NCBI RefSeq assembly: GCF_003610785.1
Contig: NZ_RAQQ01000003.1
Location: 186,001-250,000 of the forward strand
Reading direction: 5' to 3'
Length of the DNA: 64,000 bases
Origin: Micromonospora globbae
Lineage (GTDB): Bacteria; Actinomycetota; Actinomycetes; Mycobacteriales; Micromonosporaceae
In this document: positions 37,502 through 45,322 of the stretch, one piece after another
Layout: every line of letters begins with the position of its first letter
Numbering within the stretch: the stretch's first letter is position 1
The notes under the pieces: generated by a model
What the model was told of the DNA's origin: nothing
Seen by the model: the letters and a program-made list of their open reading frames with translations, nothing else
Database searches by the model: none
Made by a program: the position numbers and the translations under genes

Positions 37502-40243
37502 GTGGGCGTGGCGGTCGTCGGTCGGGACACGCTGGTGGACCGGGCGCGGTGCTGCCTGGACGAGGGCCGTCCGGTGCTCCTGGAGGGGCCGGCCGGCATC
37601 GGCAAGACGGCCGTGCACCGGACGCTGCTGGACGCCGCCGCCCGGGACGGCTGGCTGGTGCTGGCCTGCGCCCCCACGGAGATCGAGCAGTCGCTGCCGT
37701 TCGCGGCGCTCGCCGACGTGCTCGCGCCGCTGGCCGACCGGGCGGCGCAGCTCTCGCCGCCGCAGCGCGCGGCGCTGGGCGGGGTGCTGCTCACCGGCGA
37801 GGTGACCGGGCCGGTCGACGAACGGGCCGTCGGGGCGGCGACCCGCGCGGTGCTGGAGGCGGCCGTCGCCGACACGCCCCGGGTGCTGGTGGCCGTGGAC
37901 GACGCACCGTGGCTGGACCCGCCCAGCGAGCGGGCGCTGCGGTTCGCGCTGCGTCGCGTGGTGCCGCGGGTCGCCGTGCTGGTGACGGCCCGGTCCGACC
38001 GGCCGCGCGAGACGCCGCTCGGCCTCGACCAGGGCGCCACGGGCGCGCTGCTGGAGCGGGTGCCGCTCGGCCCGCTCGGCGTGGGGGCGCTGCACCACGT
38101 GCTGCGGGCGGAGACCGGCGCGACGCTGCCCCGCCCGTTGCTGGTCCGCATCGCCGAGGACTCCGGCGGCAACCCGCTGCTCGCCATCGAGCTGGCCCGG
38201 GCGGTGCTGCGGCTCCCGCAGCTTCCGGCGCCCGGAGCCGACCTGCCGGCCGCCCCGTCGCTGCGGCACCTGGTCGCCGAGCGGCTGGCCGCCCTGCCGC
38301 CGGCGACCCGCCAGGCCATCCGGCTCGCCGCGCTCTCCGGCGGACCGACCCTGTCCGGGCTGGCCCGTGCCGGTGTCGCTCCGGAGGATCTCGACGCCGC
38401 GGAGGAGGCCGGTCTGGTGGCGGTCACCGGCGAGGAGGTGACGTTCGCGCACCCGGTGTACGCGGCCGCGGTCCGCGGCGACGTGCCGCCCGGGGTGCGC
38501 CGCCGGCTGCACCGGCTCCTCGCCGACACCGCGCGCGACCCGGACGAGCGGGCCCGGCAGCTGGCCCGCTGCGTGGACGCGCCGGACGCCGCGGCGGCCG
38601 CCGAGATCGCCGCGGCGGCGGCCCGGCAGCGGGCCCTCGGCGCCCCCGAGATCGCGGCCGGGCTGTACGAGACGGCGGCGCGTCTCGCACCACCCGAGGC
38701 CGCCGGGGAGTACGCGCGGTGGCGGCTGGCCGCCGCGCAGTGCCGGTACGACAGCGGCGACTACCCGGCCGCGCGGGCCGCCGCCGAGCGGGTGGCCGAG
38801 CAGCTGACCGGTCCGGCGCGCGTCGAGGCGCTGCTGCTACGGGCCGTCGTCGGCTGGAGTGCCGACGAGGCGGCGGAGACGATCGTGGCGACTGCCGAAC
38901 GCGCGCTGGCCGCCGCGCCGGCCGGGTCGGCGCTGGCCGGGCGGATCCACGCCCACCTGAGCATGTTCCGGGACGCGCCGGACCCGGGCCGGTGGCACGC
39001 CGAGCGGGCGGTCGTGCTGCTCGCGGGGAGCCCGGAGGACGGGCCGGTGCTCGCCGGGGCGCTGCTTCTCCTGCTCTACCACGAGGTCCGGGCCGGGCTG
39101 CCGGTTCGGGCCGAGCTGCTGGAGCGGGCGCTCGCCCTGGAGGGTGAGGAGCCGTCGTGGCTGGCCGGCACCGTTCCGGCGATCCTGTGGAAGTCGTTCG
39201 ACGAGCACGGCCGGGCGCGCGAGCGGCTGCACCGCATGCTCGACCGGGCGGTCGTCCGCGGCGACGAGCCGTTCCAGCACGAGCTGCTGTGCCATCTCGG
39301 GGAGACCGAGCTGCTCGCGGGACGCTGGGCGGACGCCGCCGCGCACCTGGCCGCCGCCCGCGAGCTGGGTGAGCAGTACGGGGCCGACTCGGCCGGCGTG
39401 GACTGGCTGGAGGGGCTGCTGTTCGCGCACCGGGGGCGGCTGGCGGAGGCGACCCGGATCGCCGAGGACGGCCTGCGCCGGGCGGCCGAACTGGACGACG
39501 CGTGGCGGCTGCGCATCCACACCCAGCTCGCCGGCTACGCGGCGCTGATGGCCGGTCGGATGCCGGAGGCGGCGCGCCACTACGGCGTGCTGGCGGCGGC
39601 CATGGACGAGCTGGGGCTGGTCGAGCCGATCGCCCAGCGCACCGAACCGGACTGGCTGGAGGCCTGCGTCGGGGCCGGTGACCTGACCACGGCCGAGGCC
39701 GTGCTGGAGCGGCTGGCGGCGCGGCACCGGCGGTTGCCGCGGCCGTGGACGACGTTGGCCCTGGCCCGCAGCCGGGTGCTGCTCGCCGGCGCCCTCGGCC
39801 GGGACCCGTCCGAGGCCCTGGCCGAGCTGGACGCCGCTCGGGCCGCGGTGCCGGCCGACGTGCTTCCCCTGGACCGGGCCCGGTGCCTGCTCGTGGCCGG
39901 TCTGGCGTACCGGCGGGTGCGGCGGCGACGCGAGGCGCGGGACGCGCTGACCGCCGCGGCCGGCGAGTTCGAGGCGCTCGGGGCGGCGGCGTTGGCCGCC
40001 CGGGCCCGCGCCGAGGCGGAGCGCACGGGCGGGCGTGCGGCGCCCCGCCAGCTCACCGGCACGGAGCTGGAGGTGGCGCGTCTCGCCGCGGCGGGCCGGA
40101 CCAACCGGGTCATCGCCGACACCCTCTTCATCAGCCCGAAGACGGTCGAGGCCAACCTGGCCCGGGTCTACCGGAAGCTCGGTGTGACCAGCCGCGCGGA
40201 GCTGGGCGCCGCGATGGCCCGCGGCGCGGGAGCCGACGGGTAG
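37502..40243 (+). CDS. LAL-type (large ATP-binding) LuxR-family regulator
   Basis: A 913-residue regulator. The N-terminal STAND-like ATPase has Walker A LEGPAGIGKT (29-36 region) and Walker B VLVAVDDAPWLDPPS near 130. A helical TPR-like middle (about 370-820) probably senses a ligand or partner. The C-terminal LuxR helix-turn-helix (about 850-905) reads LTGTELEVARLAAAGRTNRVIADTLFISPKTVEANLARVYRKLGV in part. LAL proteins often control secondary metabolism or carbon use. Nearby candidates are the short gene and lipoprotein downstream. It interrupts the his genes. Confidence 0.9.
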   Translation: MGVAVVGRDTLVDRARCCLDEGRPVLLEGPAGIGKTAVHRTLLDAAARDGWLVLACAPTEIEQSLPFAALADVLAPLADRAAQLSPPQRAALGGVLLTGEVTGPVDERAVGAATRAVLEAAVADTPRVLVAVDDAPWLDPPSERALRFALRRVVPRVAVLVTARSDRPRETPLGLDQGATGALLERVPLGPLGVGALHHVLRAETGATLPRPLLVRIAEDSGGNPLLAIELARAVLRLPQLPAPGADLPAAPSLRHLVAERLAALPPATRQAIRLAALSGGPTLSGLARAGVAPEDLDAAEEAGLVAVTGEEVTFAHPVYAAAVRGDVPPGVRRRLHRLLADTARDPDERARQLARCVDAPDAAAAAEIAAAAARQRALGAPEIAAGLYETAARLAPPEAAGEYARWRLAAAQCRYDSGDYPAARAAAERVAEQLTGPARVEALLLRAVVGWSADEAAETIVATAERALAAAPAGSALAGRIHAHLSMFRDAPDPGRWHAERAVVLLAGSPEDGPVLAGALLLLLYHEVRAGLPVRAELLERALALEGEEPSWLAGTVPAILWKSFDEHGRARERLHRMLDRAVVRGDEPFQHELLCHLGETELLAGRWADAAAHLAAARELGEQYGADSAGVDWLEGLLFAHRGRLAEATRIAEDGLRRAAELDDAWRLRIHTQLAGYAALMAGRMPEAARHYGVLAAAMDELGLVEPIAQRTEPDWLEACVGAGDLTTAEAVLERLAARHRRLPRPWTTLALARSRVLLAGALGRDPSEALAELDAARAAVPADVLPLDRARCLLVAGLAYRRVRRRREARDALTAAAGEFEALGAAALAARARAEAERTGGRAAPRQLTGTELEVARLAAAGRTNRVIADTLFISPKTVEANLARVYRKLGVTSRAELGAAMARGAGADG

Positions 40244-40324
40244 CGGCCGGCACGCGCGGGGCCGGTCCGGCGGCGGCCGTCGAAGGATAGGGAAACACCC
40301 GATTACCGGACGGCCCGGCGGCCC

Positions 40325-40330
40325 TAGCGT
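40325..40330 (+). promoter_or_regulatory. -10 box for the 92-residue protein gene
   Basis: TAGCGT lies six bases before ATG 40337, with TTACCG 16 bases upstream as a weak -35. It predicts a leaderless transcript. Confidence 0.5.
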
Positions 40331-40336
40331 CGACGC

Positions 40337-40615
40337 ATGTCCACTCGACTCTTCGTCCTCGAACGCTACGACCGCGTTCCGGGGGAGTGCGCGGACAGCC
40401 CGGTGGGCGGGCTCACCACGAGCACCACCCGCCTGCGCGGCGCCCTGCGGATCCCGGCGGACGACGTGGTCCTCGCGCTGGTGGAGGGGCCCGACGCGGA
40501 GACGGTGGCCGCGGTGGCCGCCGCCGCCGGCTGGCGGGTCGACCGGCTGGGACCGGCCGAGTGGATCGCGGCGCCGGACGCGCCGGCGGTGACGGGACCG
40601 GGAGGCGGACCGTGA
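40337..40615 (+). CDS. small protein, possibly DUF4242-like
   Basis: A 92-residue soluble protein. The order of an N-terminal strand (TRLFVLERYD), a central LRIPADDVVLALVEGPDAETVAAVAAAAGWRVDRL block and a polar tail resembles the ferredoxin-like DUF4242 family (one Streptomyces member, SCO4226, binds nickel), but the usual conserved residues are not clear. The gene follows the LAL regulator on the same strand with a leaderless-type promoter and may be its target. Confidence 0.55.
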   Translation: MSTRLFVLERYDRVPGECADSPVGGLTTSTTRLRGALRIPADDVVLALVEGPDAETVAAVAAAAGWRVDRLGPAEWIAAPDAPAVTGPGGGP

Positions 40616-40710
40616 CCGGACACCGGGACGCCGGACACCGCCGCCCCGTCCGCGTGCCGACCGCCCCTTCCCACCGGCCCACCCACGACCGACCGCTCTC
40701 GGAGGTCCCC

Positions 40711-41274
40711 ATGAGACACGTCCGCCGTCACCCGCGCCGGGCCGCGCTGCTGCTCGCCGGCCTGCTCCCGCTGCTGGCCGGCCCGGTGGCCGGCTGCGGG
40801 TCCGGGCAGGACGACCCGCCGCCGGCCGCCGTCGAGGCGCCCGCCGAGGAGGCGCCGGCCGACGACGCTCCGGCCACCGAGGAGGCTCCGCCCACCTCGG
40901 CGGCGCCCGCCGCCGTGGACCCCTGCGCGCTGGTGACGAAGGACGAGGCCGAGAAGCTCGCCGGCACCCGGTTGCAGGACGCCGTGCCGGCGCCCGAGGC
41001 GTGCACCTACACCGCGCCGCCCACGGGGCCGACCGGCCAGGTGGAGGTCTTCGTGGGCGACGGCGCGAAGAAGTTCCTCGACATCGAGCGCGACCTCGGC
41101 CACGAGCTGCGCCCGCTGGCCGGTCTCGGCGAGGAGGCGTACGCGACGCACGAGGCCGTCTTCATCCTCCGGTCCGGCCGGTGGGCGTCGGTACGCCTGG
41201 TGCGGCTCAACGACCCGGCGGAGAACCGGAAGCCCCTGGAGCAGATCGCCCGTGCGGTGGCCGGACGCATGTGA
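40711..41274 (+). CDS. DUF3558-like lipoprotein
   Basis: A 187-residue exported lipoprotein. The signal peptide has basic residues 1-14, a hydrophobic core and the lipobox VAGC near residue 30. A disordered Pro/Ala/Glu linker leads to a domain starting DPCALVTKDEAEKLAGTRL with a later Cys in EACTYTAP, a pattern typical of DUF3558-type actinobacterial lipoproteins. The function is unknown. The ATG follows GGAGG. It should be processed by LspA. Confidence 0.75.
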   Translation: MRHVRRHPRRAALLLAGLLPLLAGPVAGCGSGQDDPPPAAVEAPAEEAPADDAPATEEAPPTSAAPAAVDPCALVTKDEAEKLAGTRLQDAVPAPEACTYTAPPTGPTGQVEVFVGDGAKKFLDIERDLGHELRPLAGLGEEAYATHEAVFILRSGRWASVRLVRLNDPAENRKPLEQIARAVAGRM

Positions 41275-41295
41275 CCGTGCTCCCTCGGTGATGAG

Positions 41296-41320
41296 TAGCG
41301 CGCAATTCAATTGTGCGCTA
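41296..41320. promoter_or_regulatory. OhrR operator upstream of ohrR-ohr
   Basis: A 25-bp near-perfect palindrome centred on 41308, with 11 of 12 positions matching between arms; its core AATTCAATT resembles known OhrR boxes built on AATTnAATT. It overlaps the region between the presumed -35 and the -10 TACCTT (41319-41324), which lies six bases before the ohrR GTG. Repressor bound here would block the promoter. Confidence 0.8.
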
Positions 41321-41330
41321 CCTTTCTCGG

Positions 41331-41777
41331 GTGACCGACGACCTGGTGTTGCGCCGCCAGGTGTGCTTCGCGCTCTACGCGGCGTCGCGGGCCCTCACGG
41401 ACGTCTACCGGCCCCTCCTCGACGCCGTGGGGCTCACCTACCCGCAGTACCTGGTGCTGCTCGTGCTCTGGGAGCGCGACGGCGCCGCCCCCGCCGTCTC
41501 CGAGATCGGCGCCGAGCTGCGCCTCGACTCCGGCACCCTCTCCCCGCTGCTCAAGCGGCTGGAGGAGGCCGGGTTCGTGCGCCGGCGGCGCTCGACCCGC
41601 GACGAGCGGCGGGTCGAGGTGGAGCTGACCGACGCCGGCCGGGCCCTGCGGGACCGCGTGGCGGACGTGCCGGCGCGTGTCGCCGTGTCCACCGGGCTCA
41701 CCGAGGCGGACCTCGTCGCCCTCCGCGACACGCTCACCCGGGTCACCGAGACGATCCACCGACAGAAGGAGCAGTGA
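41331..41777 (+). CDS. ohrR: organic-peroxide sensor OhrR (MarR family)
   Basis: A 148-residue MarR-family repressor. The peroxide-sensing cysteine is Cys12 in [14 protein letters not shown], equivalent to the reactive N-terminal Cys of OhrR. The winged helix covers [41 protein letters not shown] in overlapping pieces. Oxidation of that Cys releases DNA and induces ohr. I chose GTG 41331, six bases after TACCTT (leaderless); a GTG at 41313 lies inside the operator. Confidence 0.9.
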   Translation: MTDDLVLRRQVCFALYAASRALTDVYRPLLDAVGLTYPQYLVLLVLWERDGAAPAVSEIGAELRLDSGTLSPLLKRLEEAGFVRRRRSTRDERRVEVELTDAGRALRDRVADVPARVAVSTGLTEADLVALRDTLTRVTETIHRQKEQ

Positions 41778-41782
41778 CCGCC

Positions 41783-42208
41783 ATGCAGGTGCTCTACACC
41801 GCGTCCGCCCGGGCCACCGGCGACGGCCGCGACGGCCACGTCCAGACCTCCGACGGCACGCTGGACCTCGACCTGGCGGTCCCCAAGGAGATGGGCGGCA
41901 ACGGCGGCGCGGCCAACCCCGAGCAGCTCTTCGCCGCGGGGTACGCCGCCTGCTTCCACTCGGCGCTGCGGGTGGTGGCACGGCGGGCGGGAGCGGACGT
42001 GACCGACTCGGTCGTGGAGGCGCAGGTCGGGATCGGCCCCAACGGCGCCGGCGGTTACGCGCTGGCCGTCACGCTCGTCGTCGACCTGCCCGCCGTCGAG
42101 CGGGCCGCCGCCGAGCAGCTGGTGGCGCAGGCGCACCAGGTCTGCCCGTACTCCAACGCCACCCGCGGCAACATCGACGTCGTGCCGACCGTCCGGACGG
42201 CGGCGTGA
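41783..42208 (+). CDS. ohr: organic hydroperoxide reductase Ohr (OsmC family)
   Basis: A 141-residue thiol peroxidase that reduces organic hydroperoxides. The reactive pair is Cys57 (YAACFHSAL) and Cys121 (HQVCPYSNATRGN), at the family positions. MQVLYTASARATGDGRDG is a typical Ohr N-terminus. The ATG 41783 is served by AGAAGGAG; a GTG at 41774 overlapping ohrR's stop is the alternative. Controlled by OhrR just upstream, and coupled by TGATG to the oxidoreductase gene downstream. Confidence 0.93.
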   Translation: MQVLYTASARATGDGRDGHVQTSDGTLDLDLAVPKEMGGNGGAANPEQLFAAGYAACFHSALRVVARRAGADVTDSVVEAQVGIGPNGAGGYALAVTLVVDLPAVERAAAEQLVAQAHQVCPYSNATRGNIDVVPTVRTAA

Positions 42209-43212
42209 TGGGCGCGCTGGTGAACCGGGAGATCCACCTGGCGTCGCGCCCGCACGGCTGGCCGACCGAGGAGAACTTCCGGCTGGTCGAGACCGAGGTG
42301 CCCAAGCCCGGCCCGGGGCAGCTCCTGGTCCGCAACCGGTACATGTCGGTGGACCCGTACATGCGGGGACGGATGGACGACGTGAAGTCGTACGCGCCGC
42401 CGTTCCGGCTCGACGCGCCGCTCGACGGGGGAGCGGTCGGCGAGGTGGTGGCCAGCGAGGCCGACGGGTTCGCCCCGGGCGACGTGGTGCTGCACGGGCT
42501 GGGCTGGCGGGAGTACGCGCTGGTCGAGGCCCGCTCCGCCCGGATCGTCGACCCCGACCTGGCGCCGGTGACCACGTACCTGCACGTGCTCGGCATGACC
42601 GGCCTGACCGCGTACGCCGGGTTGCTGGACGTGGCCGGGATGCGGCCGGGCGAGACGGTCTTCGTCTCGGCGGCGGCCGGTGCGGTGGGCAGCCTCGTCG
42701 GGCAGATCGCCAAGCTGCGGGGCGCCGCCCGCGTGATCGGCAGCGCCGGCTCCCCGGCGAAGGTGGCGCGGTTGGCCGCGCTCGGTTTCGACGCGGCGTT
42801 CGACTACCACGACGGCCCGGTCCGCGAGTCCCTGAAGGCCGCCGCGCCGGACGGCATCGACGTCTACTTCGACAACGTGGGCGGCGACCACCTGGAGGCG
42901 GCCCTCTCGGCGATGCGCACGCACGGCCGGGTGGCGGTCTGCGGGATGATCGCCCAGTACAACGACACCGCACCGCCGGCCGCGCCGCGCAACCTGTCGC
43001 TCGTGATCGGCAAGCGGCTCACGCTGCGCGGTTTCCTCGTCGGCGACCACGAGGCGCTCCGGGGCGAGTTCGTCCGGGAGATGTCGGGCTGGCTGCGCGA
43101 GGGGCGGGTGTCGTACGACGAGACCGTGGTGGACGGCATCGAGAACGCCCCGGCGGCGTTCCTCGGCCTGCTCCGCGGCGAGAACCTCGGCAAGATGCTC
43201 GTCCGCCTGTGA
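42208..43212 (+). CDS. NADP-dependent MDR oxidoreductase (CurA-like)
   Basis: A 334-residue medium-chain reductase of the leukotriene B4 dehydrogenase/CurA type, which reduces the double bond of enones with NADPH and uses no zinc. MSVDPYMRGRMDD near residue 46 and FVSAAAGAVGSLVGQIAKLRGA near 151-172 are family marks; YFDNVGGDHLEAAL follows. Its ATG overlaps the ohr stop by one base, suggesting it joins the peroxide response, perhaps clearing aldehydes from lipid peroxidation (inference). Confidence 0.85.
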   Translation: MGALVNREIHLASRPHGWPTEENFRLVETEVPKPGPGQLLVRNRYMSVDPYMRGRMDDVKSYAPPFRLDAPLDGGAVGEVVASEADGFAPGDVVLHGLGWREYALVEARSARIVDPDLAPVTTYLHVLGMTGLTAYAGLLDVAGMRPGETVFVSAAAGAVGSLVGQIAKLRGAARVIGSAGSPAKVARLAALGFDAAFDYHDGPVRESLKAAAPDGIDVYFDNVGGDHLEAALSAMRTHGRVAVCGMIAQYNDTAPPAAPRNLSLVIGKRLTLRGFLVGDHEALRGEFVREMSGWLREGRVSYDETVVDGIENAPAAFLGLLRGENLGKMLVRL

Positions 43213-43250
43213 CCCCTCTCTCGGCGGGGCGGGTGGCGCGAGCGGCGGGA

Positions 43251-43256
43251 TAGGCT
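43251..43256 (+). promoter_or_regulatory. hisF -10 box (leaderless start)
   Basis: TAGGCT lies seven bases before ATG 43264 and there is no Shine-Dalgarno. It gives hisF its own promoter, independent of the main his operon. Confidence 0.6.
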
Positions 43257-43263
43257 CGGCGGC

Positions 43264-44031
43264 ATGACGGTGGCGGTACGGGTGATCCCCTGCCTGGACG
43301 TGGACGCGGGGCGCGTGGTCAAGGGCGTCAACTTCCTCGACCTGCGCGACGCCGGCGACCCGGTGGAGCTGGCCGCGGCGTACGACCGGGCCGGCGCGGA
43401 CGAGCTGACGTTCCTCGACGTCACCGCGTCCAGCAGCGACCGCGGGACGATGCTCGACGTGGTGCGGCGCACCGCCGAGTCGGTATTCATCCCGCTCACC
43501 GTCGGGGGCGGCGTCCGCAGCGTCGCCGACGTGGACACGTTGCTGCGCGCGGGCGCCGACAAGGTCGGGGTCAACACGGCGGCGATCGCCCGGCCGGAGC
43601 TGATCGCCGAGATCGCCGACCGGTTCGGCCGGCAGGTGCTGGTGCTCTCGCTGGACGTGCGCCGCGCGCCCGCCGGCACGACGTCCAGCGGCTTCGAGGT
43701 GACCACCCACGGCGGCCGGCGGGGCACCGGCATCGACGCCGTCGAGTGGGCGCGCCGCGGCGCCGAGCTGGGCGCCGGTGAGCTGCTGGTCAACTCCATG
43801 GACGCCGACGGCACCAAGGCCGGGTTCGACCTGGAGCTGATCCGGGCGGTCCGCGAGGTGGTGGACGTGCCGGTGGTGGCCAGCGGCGGCGCCGGGCAGG
43901 TGGCGCACTTCCCGCCGGCCATCGGCGCCGGCGCGGACGCGGTGCTCGCCGCGAGCGTCTTCCACTTCGGTGAGCTGACCGTCGCCGACGTCAAGGACGC
44001 CCTGCGCCGCGAGGGCCACCCCGTCCGCTGA
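43264..44031 (+). CDS. hisF: imidazole glycerol phosphate synthase, cyclase subunit
   Basis: A 255-residue (beta/alpha)8 cyclase that, with HisH, makes imidazole glycerol phosphate and [24 protein letters not shown] carries the first catalytic Asp and [17 protein letters not shown] the second; [10 protein letters not shown] and VVASGGAG are phosphate-binding blocks. It is separated from hisH by 7.1 kb and from priA by 5.9 kb, with its own leaderless promoter. Confidence 0.96.
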   Translation: MTVAVRVIPCLDVDAGRVVKGVNFLDLRDAGDPVELAAAYDRAGADELTFLDVTASSSDRGTMLDVVRRTAESVFIPLTVGGGVRSVADVDTLLRAGADKVGVNTAAIARPELIAEIADRFGRQVLVLSLDVRRAPAGTTSSGFEVTTHGGRRGTGIDAVEWARRGAELGAGELLVNSMDADGTKAGFDLELIRAVREVVDVPVVASGGAGQVAHFPPAIGAGADAVLAASVFHFGELTVADVKDALRREGHPVR

Positions 44032-44045
44032 CGGCCCCGGCCGCC

Positions 44046-44507
44046 TCAGTCCCGACCGGACTGCCCCTCGGGAGAGCGGCGCGGGCTGGGAATCGAGCGG
44101 ACCAGGTACTCCTGCACGGCCGCCGCGTGGTCGGCCTCGTCGAGCGTCCAGTCGGCGGTGCCGGGCGTGTGCCGCCGGCTCAGCACGCCCTGCACGGTGT
44201 CCACCGTTGTCGACATCCGGGCGCTGGGCCGGCTGCGCCAGAGCCGCTCACCCTCGGCCGTGATCCGGAACCAGCCGTCGCTCACACTCACCAGCCCGGC
44301 TCCCACCAACCGGCGGACCGCCGCCTCGACCTCCTGCCGCTGCGGGATGGCCCGGTTGAGGTGGTCGGCGGTGGAGAGCACGTCGGCCAGGCGCACGCCC
44401 TCGGGGCGCCGGCTGGACGGGGACCGGCGGTGCCGCCCGGCGCCGCTCGCGATGACCAACGACACGAAGATCCAGGCGTCGCTCCAGCGCCATCCGTTCT
44501 CCCCCAT
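44046..44507 (-). CDS. winged-helix-like protein of unknown function
   Basis: A 153-residue protein. The N-terminus MGENGWRWSDAWIFVSLVIA suggests an amphipathic or partly hydrophobic helix. The middle (about 40-95: LADVLSTADHLNRAIPQRQEVEAAVRRLVGAGLVSVSDGWFRITAEG in pieces) has the pattern of a winged helix with its wing. The tail is charged. CATCAT precedes the ATG by six bases. It could be a small regulator; no partner is evident. Confidence 0.6.
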   Translation of the reverse strand: MGENGWRWSDAWIFVSLVIASGAGRHRRSPSSRRPEGVRLADVLSTADHLNRAIPQRQEVEAAVRRLVGAGLVSVSDGWFRITAEGERLWRSRPSARMSTTVDTVQGVLSRRHTPGTADWTLDEADHAAAVQEYLVRSIPSPRRSPEGQSGRD

Positions 44508-44610
44508 GCAGTGATGATGCCGGGGTGGATCGCGGAAGGAAACACCGGCCGCCCCGGCGCACCGCCGCCGTCGGCTGCCCGTGGCGGCGCCCGGACGGTG
44601 GGTGAGGGGG

Positions 44611-45264
44611 TCAGCCGGCCGGCTGGGGCGCCACCCGTCCGCCGCCGGCGACGTCCGGCGGTGCGACGGTGAACATCGGCACGAACAGCTGGGCCAGTGG
44701 GCCGATGGCGAGCGCGTACGCCACGGTGCCGACGCCGACCGTGCCGCCGAGCAGCCAGCCGAGGGCCAGGACGCCGACCTCGATCACGGTGCGGACGAGC
44801 CGGATCGAGCGGTGCGGGCGGCGGGCCACGTACCCGGTCATCAGCCCGTCGCGCGGGCCGGGGCCGAGATCCGCGCCGAGGTAGAGCCCGGTGGCCGCGC
44901 CGTTGGCCACGATGCCGGTGACCAGCAGCCCGGCCCGGGCCCAGAGCGGACCGCCGGCGGGCAGCAGCGCCAGCGTCGCGTCGACGACCAGGCCGATGAC
45001 CACCACGTTGCTGACCGCGCCGAGGCCGGGCCGCTGCCGCAGCGGGATCCAGAGCAGCAGCACGACCGCGCCGACGGCGATGGTCACCGTGCCGAAGGAG
45101 AGGCCGGTGCGTTCGGAGAGGCCCTGGTGGAAGACGTCCCACGGGTTGAGGCCCAGCCCGGACCGGATCATCAGGGCCATGCTGATCCCGTAGAGGGCCA
45201 GGCCCAGGTAGAGCTGGGTCAGCCTGCGGACCGGCCGGTGCCGGAGATTGCCAATGGCTGCCAT
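44611..45264 (-). CDS. YczE-family membrane protein
   Basis: A 217-residue membrane protein with five to six TM helices. LGLALYGISMALMIRSGLGLNPWDVFHQGLS is the YczE/YitT-like signature in part, and GADLGPGPRDGLMTG is a second conserved loop. YczE of Bacillus affects lipopeptide output, but the general role is unknown. ATG 45264 is preceded by TAGGGT and seven bases (leaderless). It is divergent from a MocR regulator, an arrangement common in bacteria and suggestive of control by it. Confidence 0.85.
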   Translation of the reverse strand: MAAIGNLRHRPVRRLTQLYLGLALYGISMALMIRSGLGLNPWDVFHQGLSERTGLSFGTVTIAVGAVVLLLWIPLRQRPGLGAVSNVVVIGLVVDATLALLPAGGPLWARAGLLVTGIVANGAATGLYLGADLGPGPRDGLMTGYVARRPHRSIRLVRTVIEVGVLALGWLLGGTVGVGTVAYALAIGPLAQLFVPMFTVAPPDVAGGGRVAPQPAG

Positions 45265-45271
45265 GCATGCC

Positions 45272-45310
45272 ACCCTAGGGGCCAATTCGTCAAGCAATAG
45301 AGCCAATCGT
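45272..45310. promoter_or_regulatory. yczE/mocR divergent control region with direct repeats
   Basis: The minus-strand TAGGGT (45277-45272) is the yczE -10. Two direct repeats, GCCAATTCGT (45281-45290) and GCCAATCGT (45302-45310), begin 21 bp apart, two helical turns, as found for MocR operators. A further GCCAATGG occurs at 45250. The ribosome binding site of mocR, GGGGGAG, follows at 45311. Confidence 0.6.
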
Positions 45311-45322
45311 GGGGGAGTGGCC

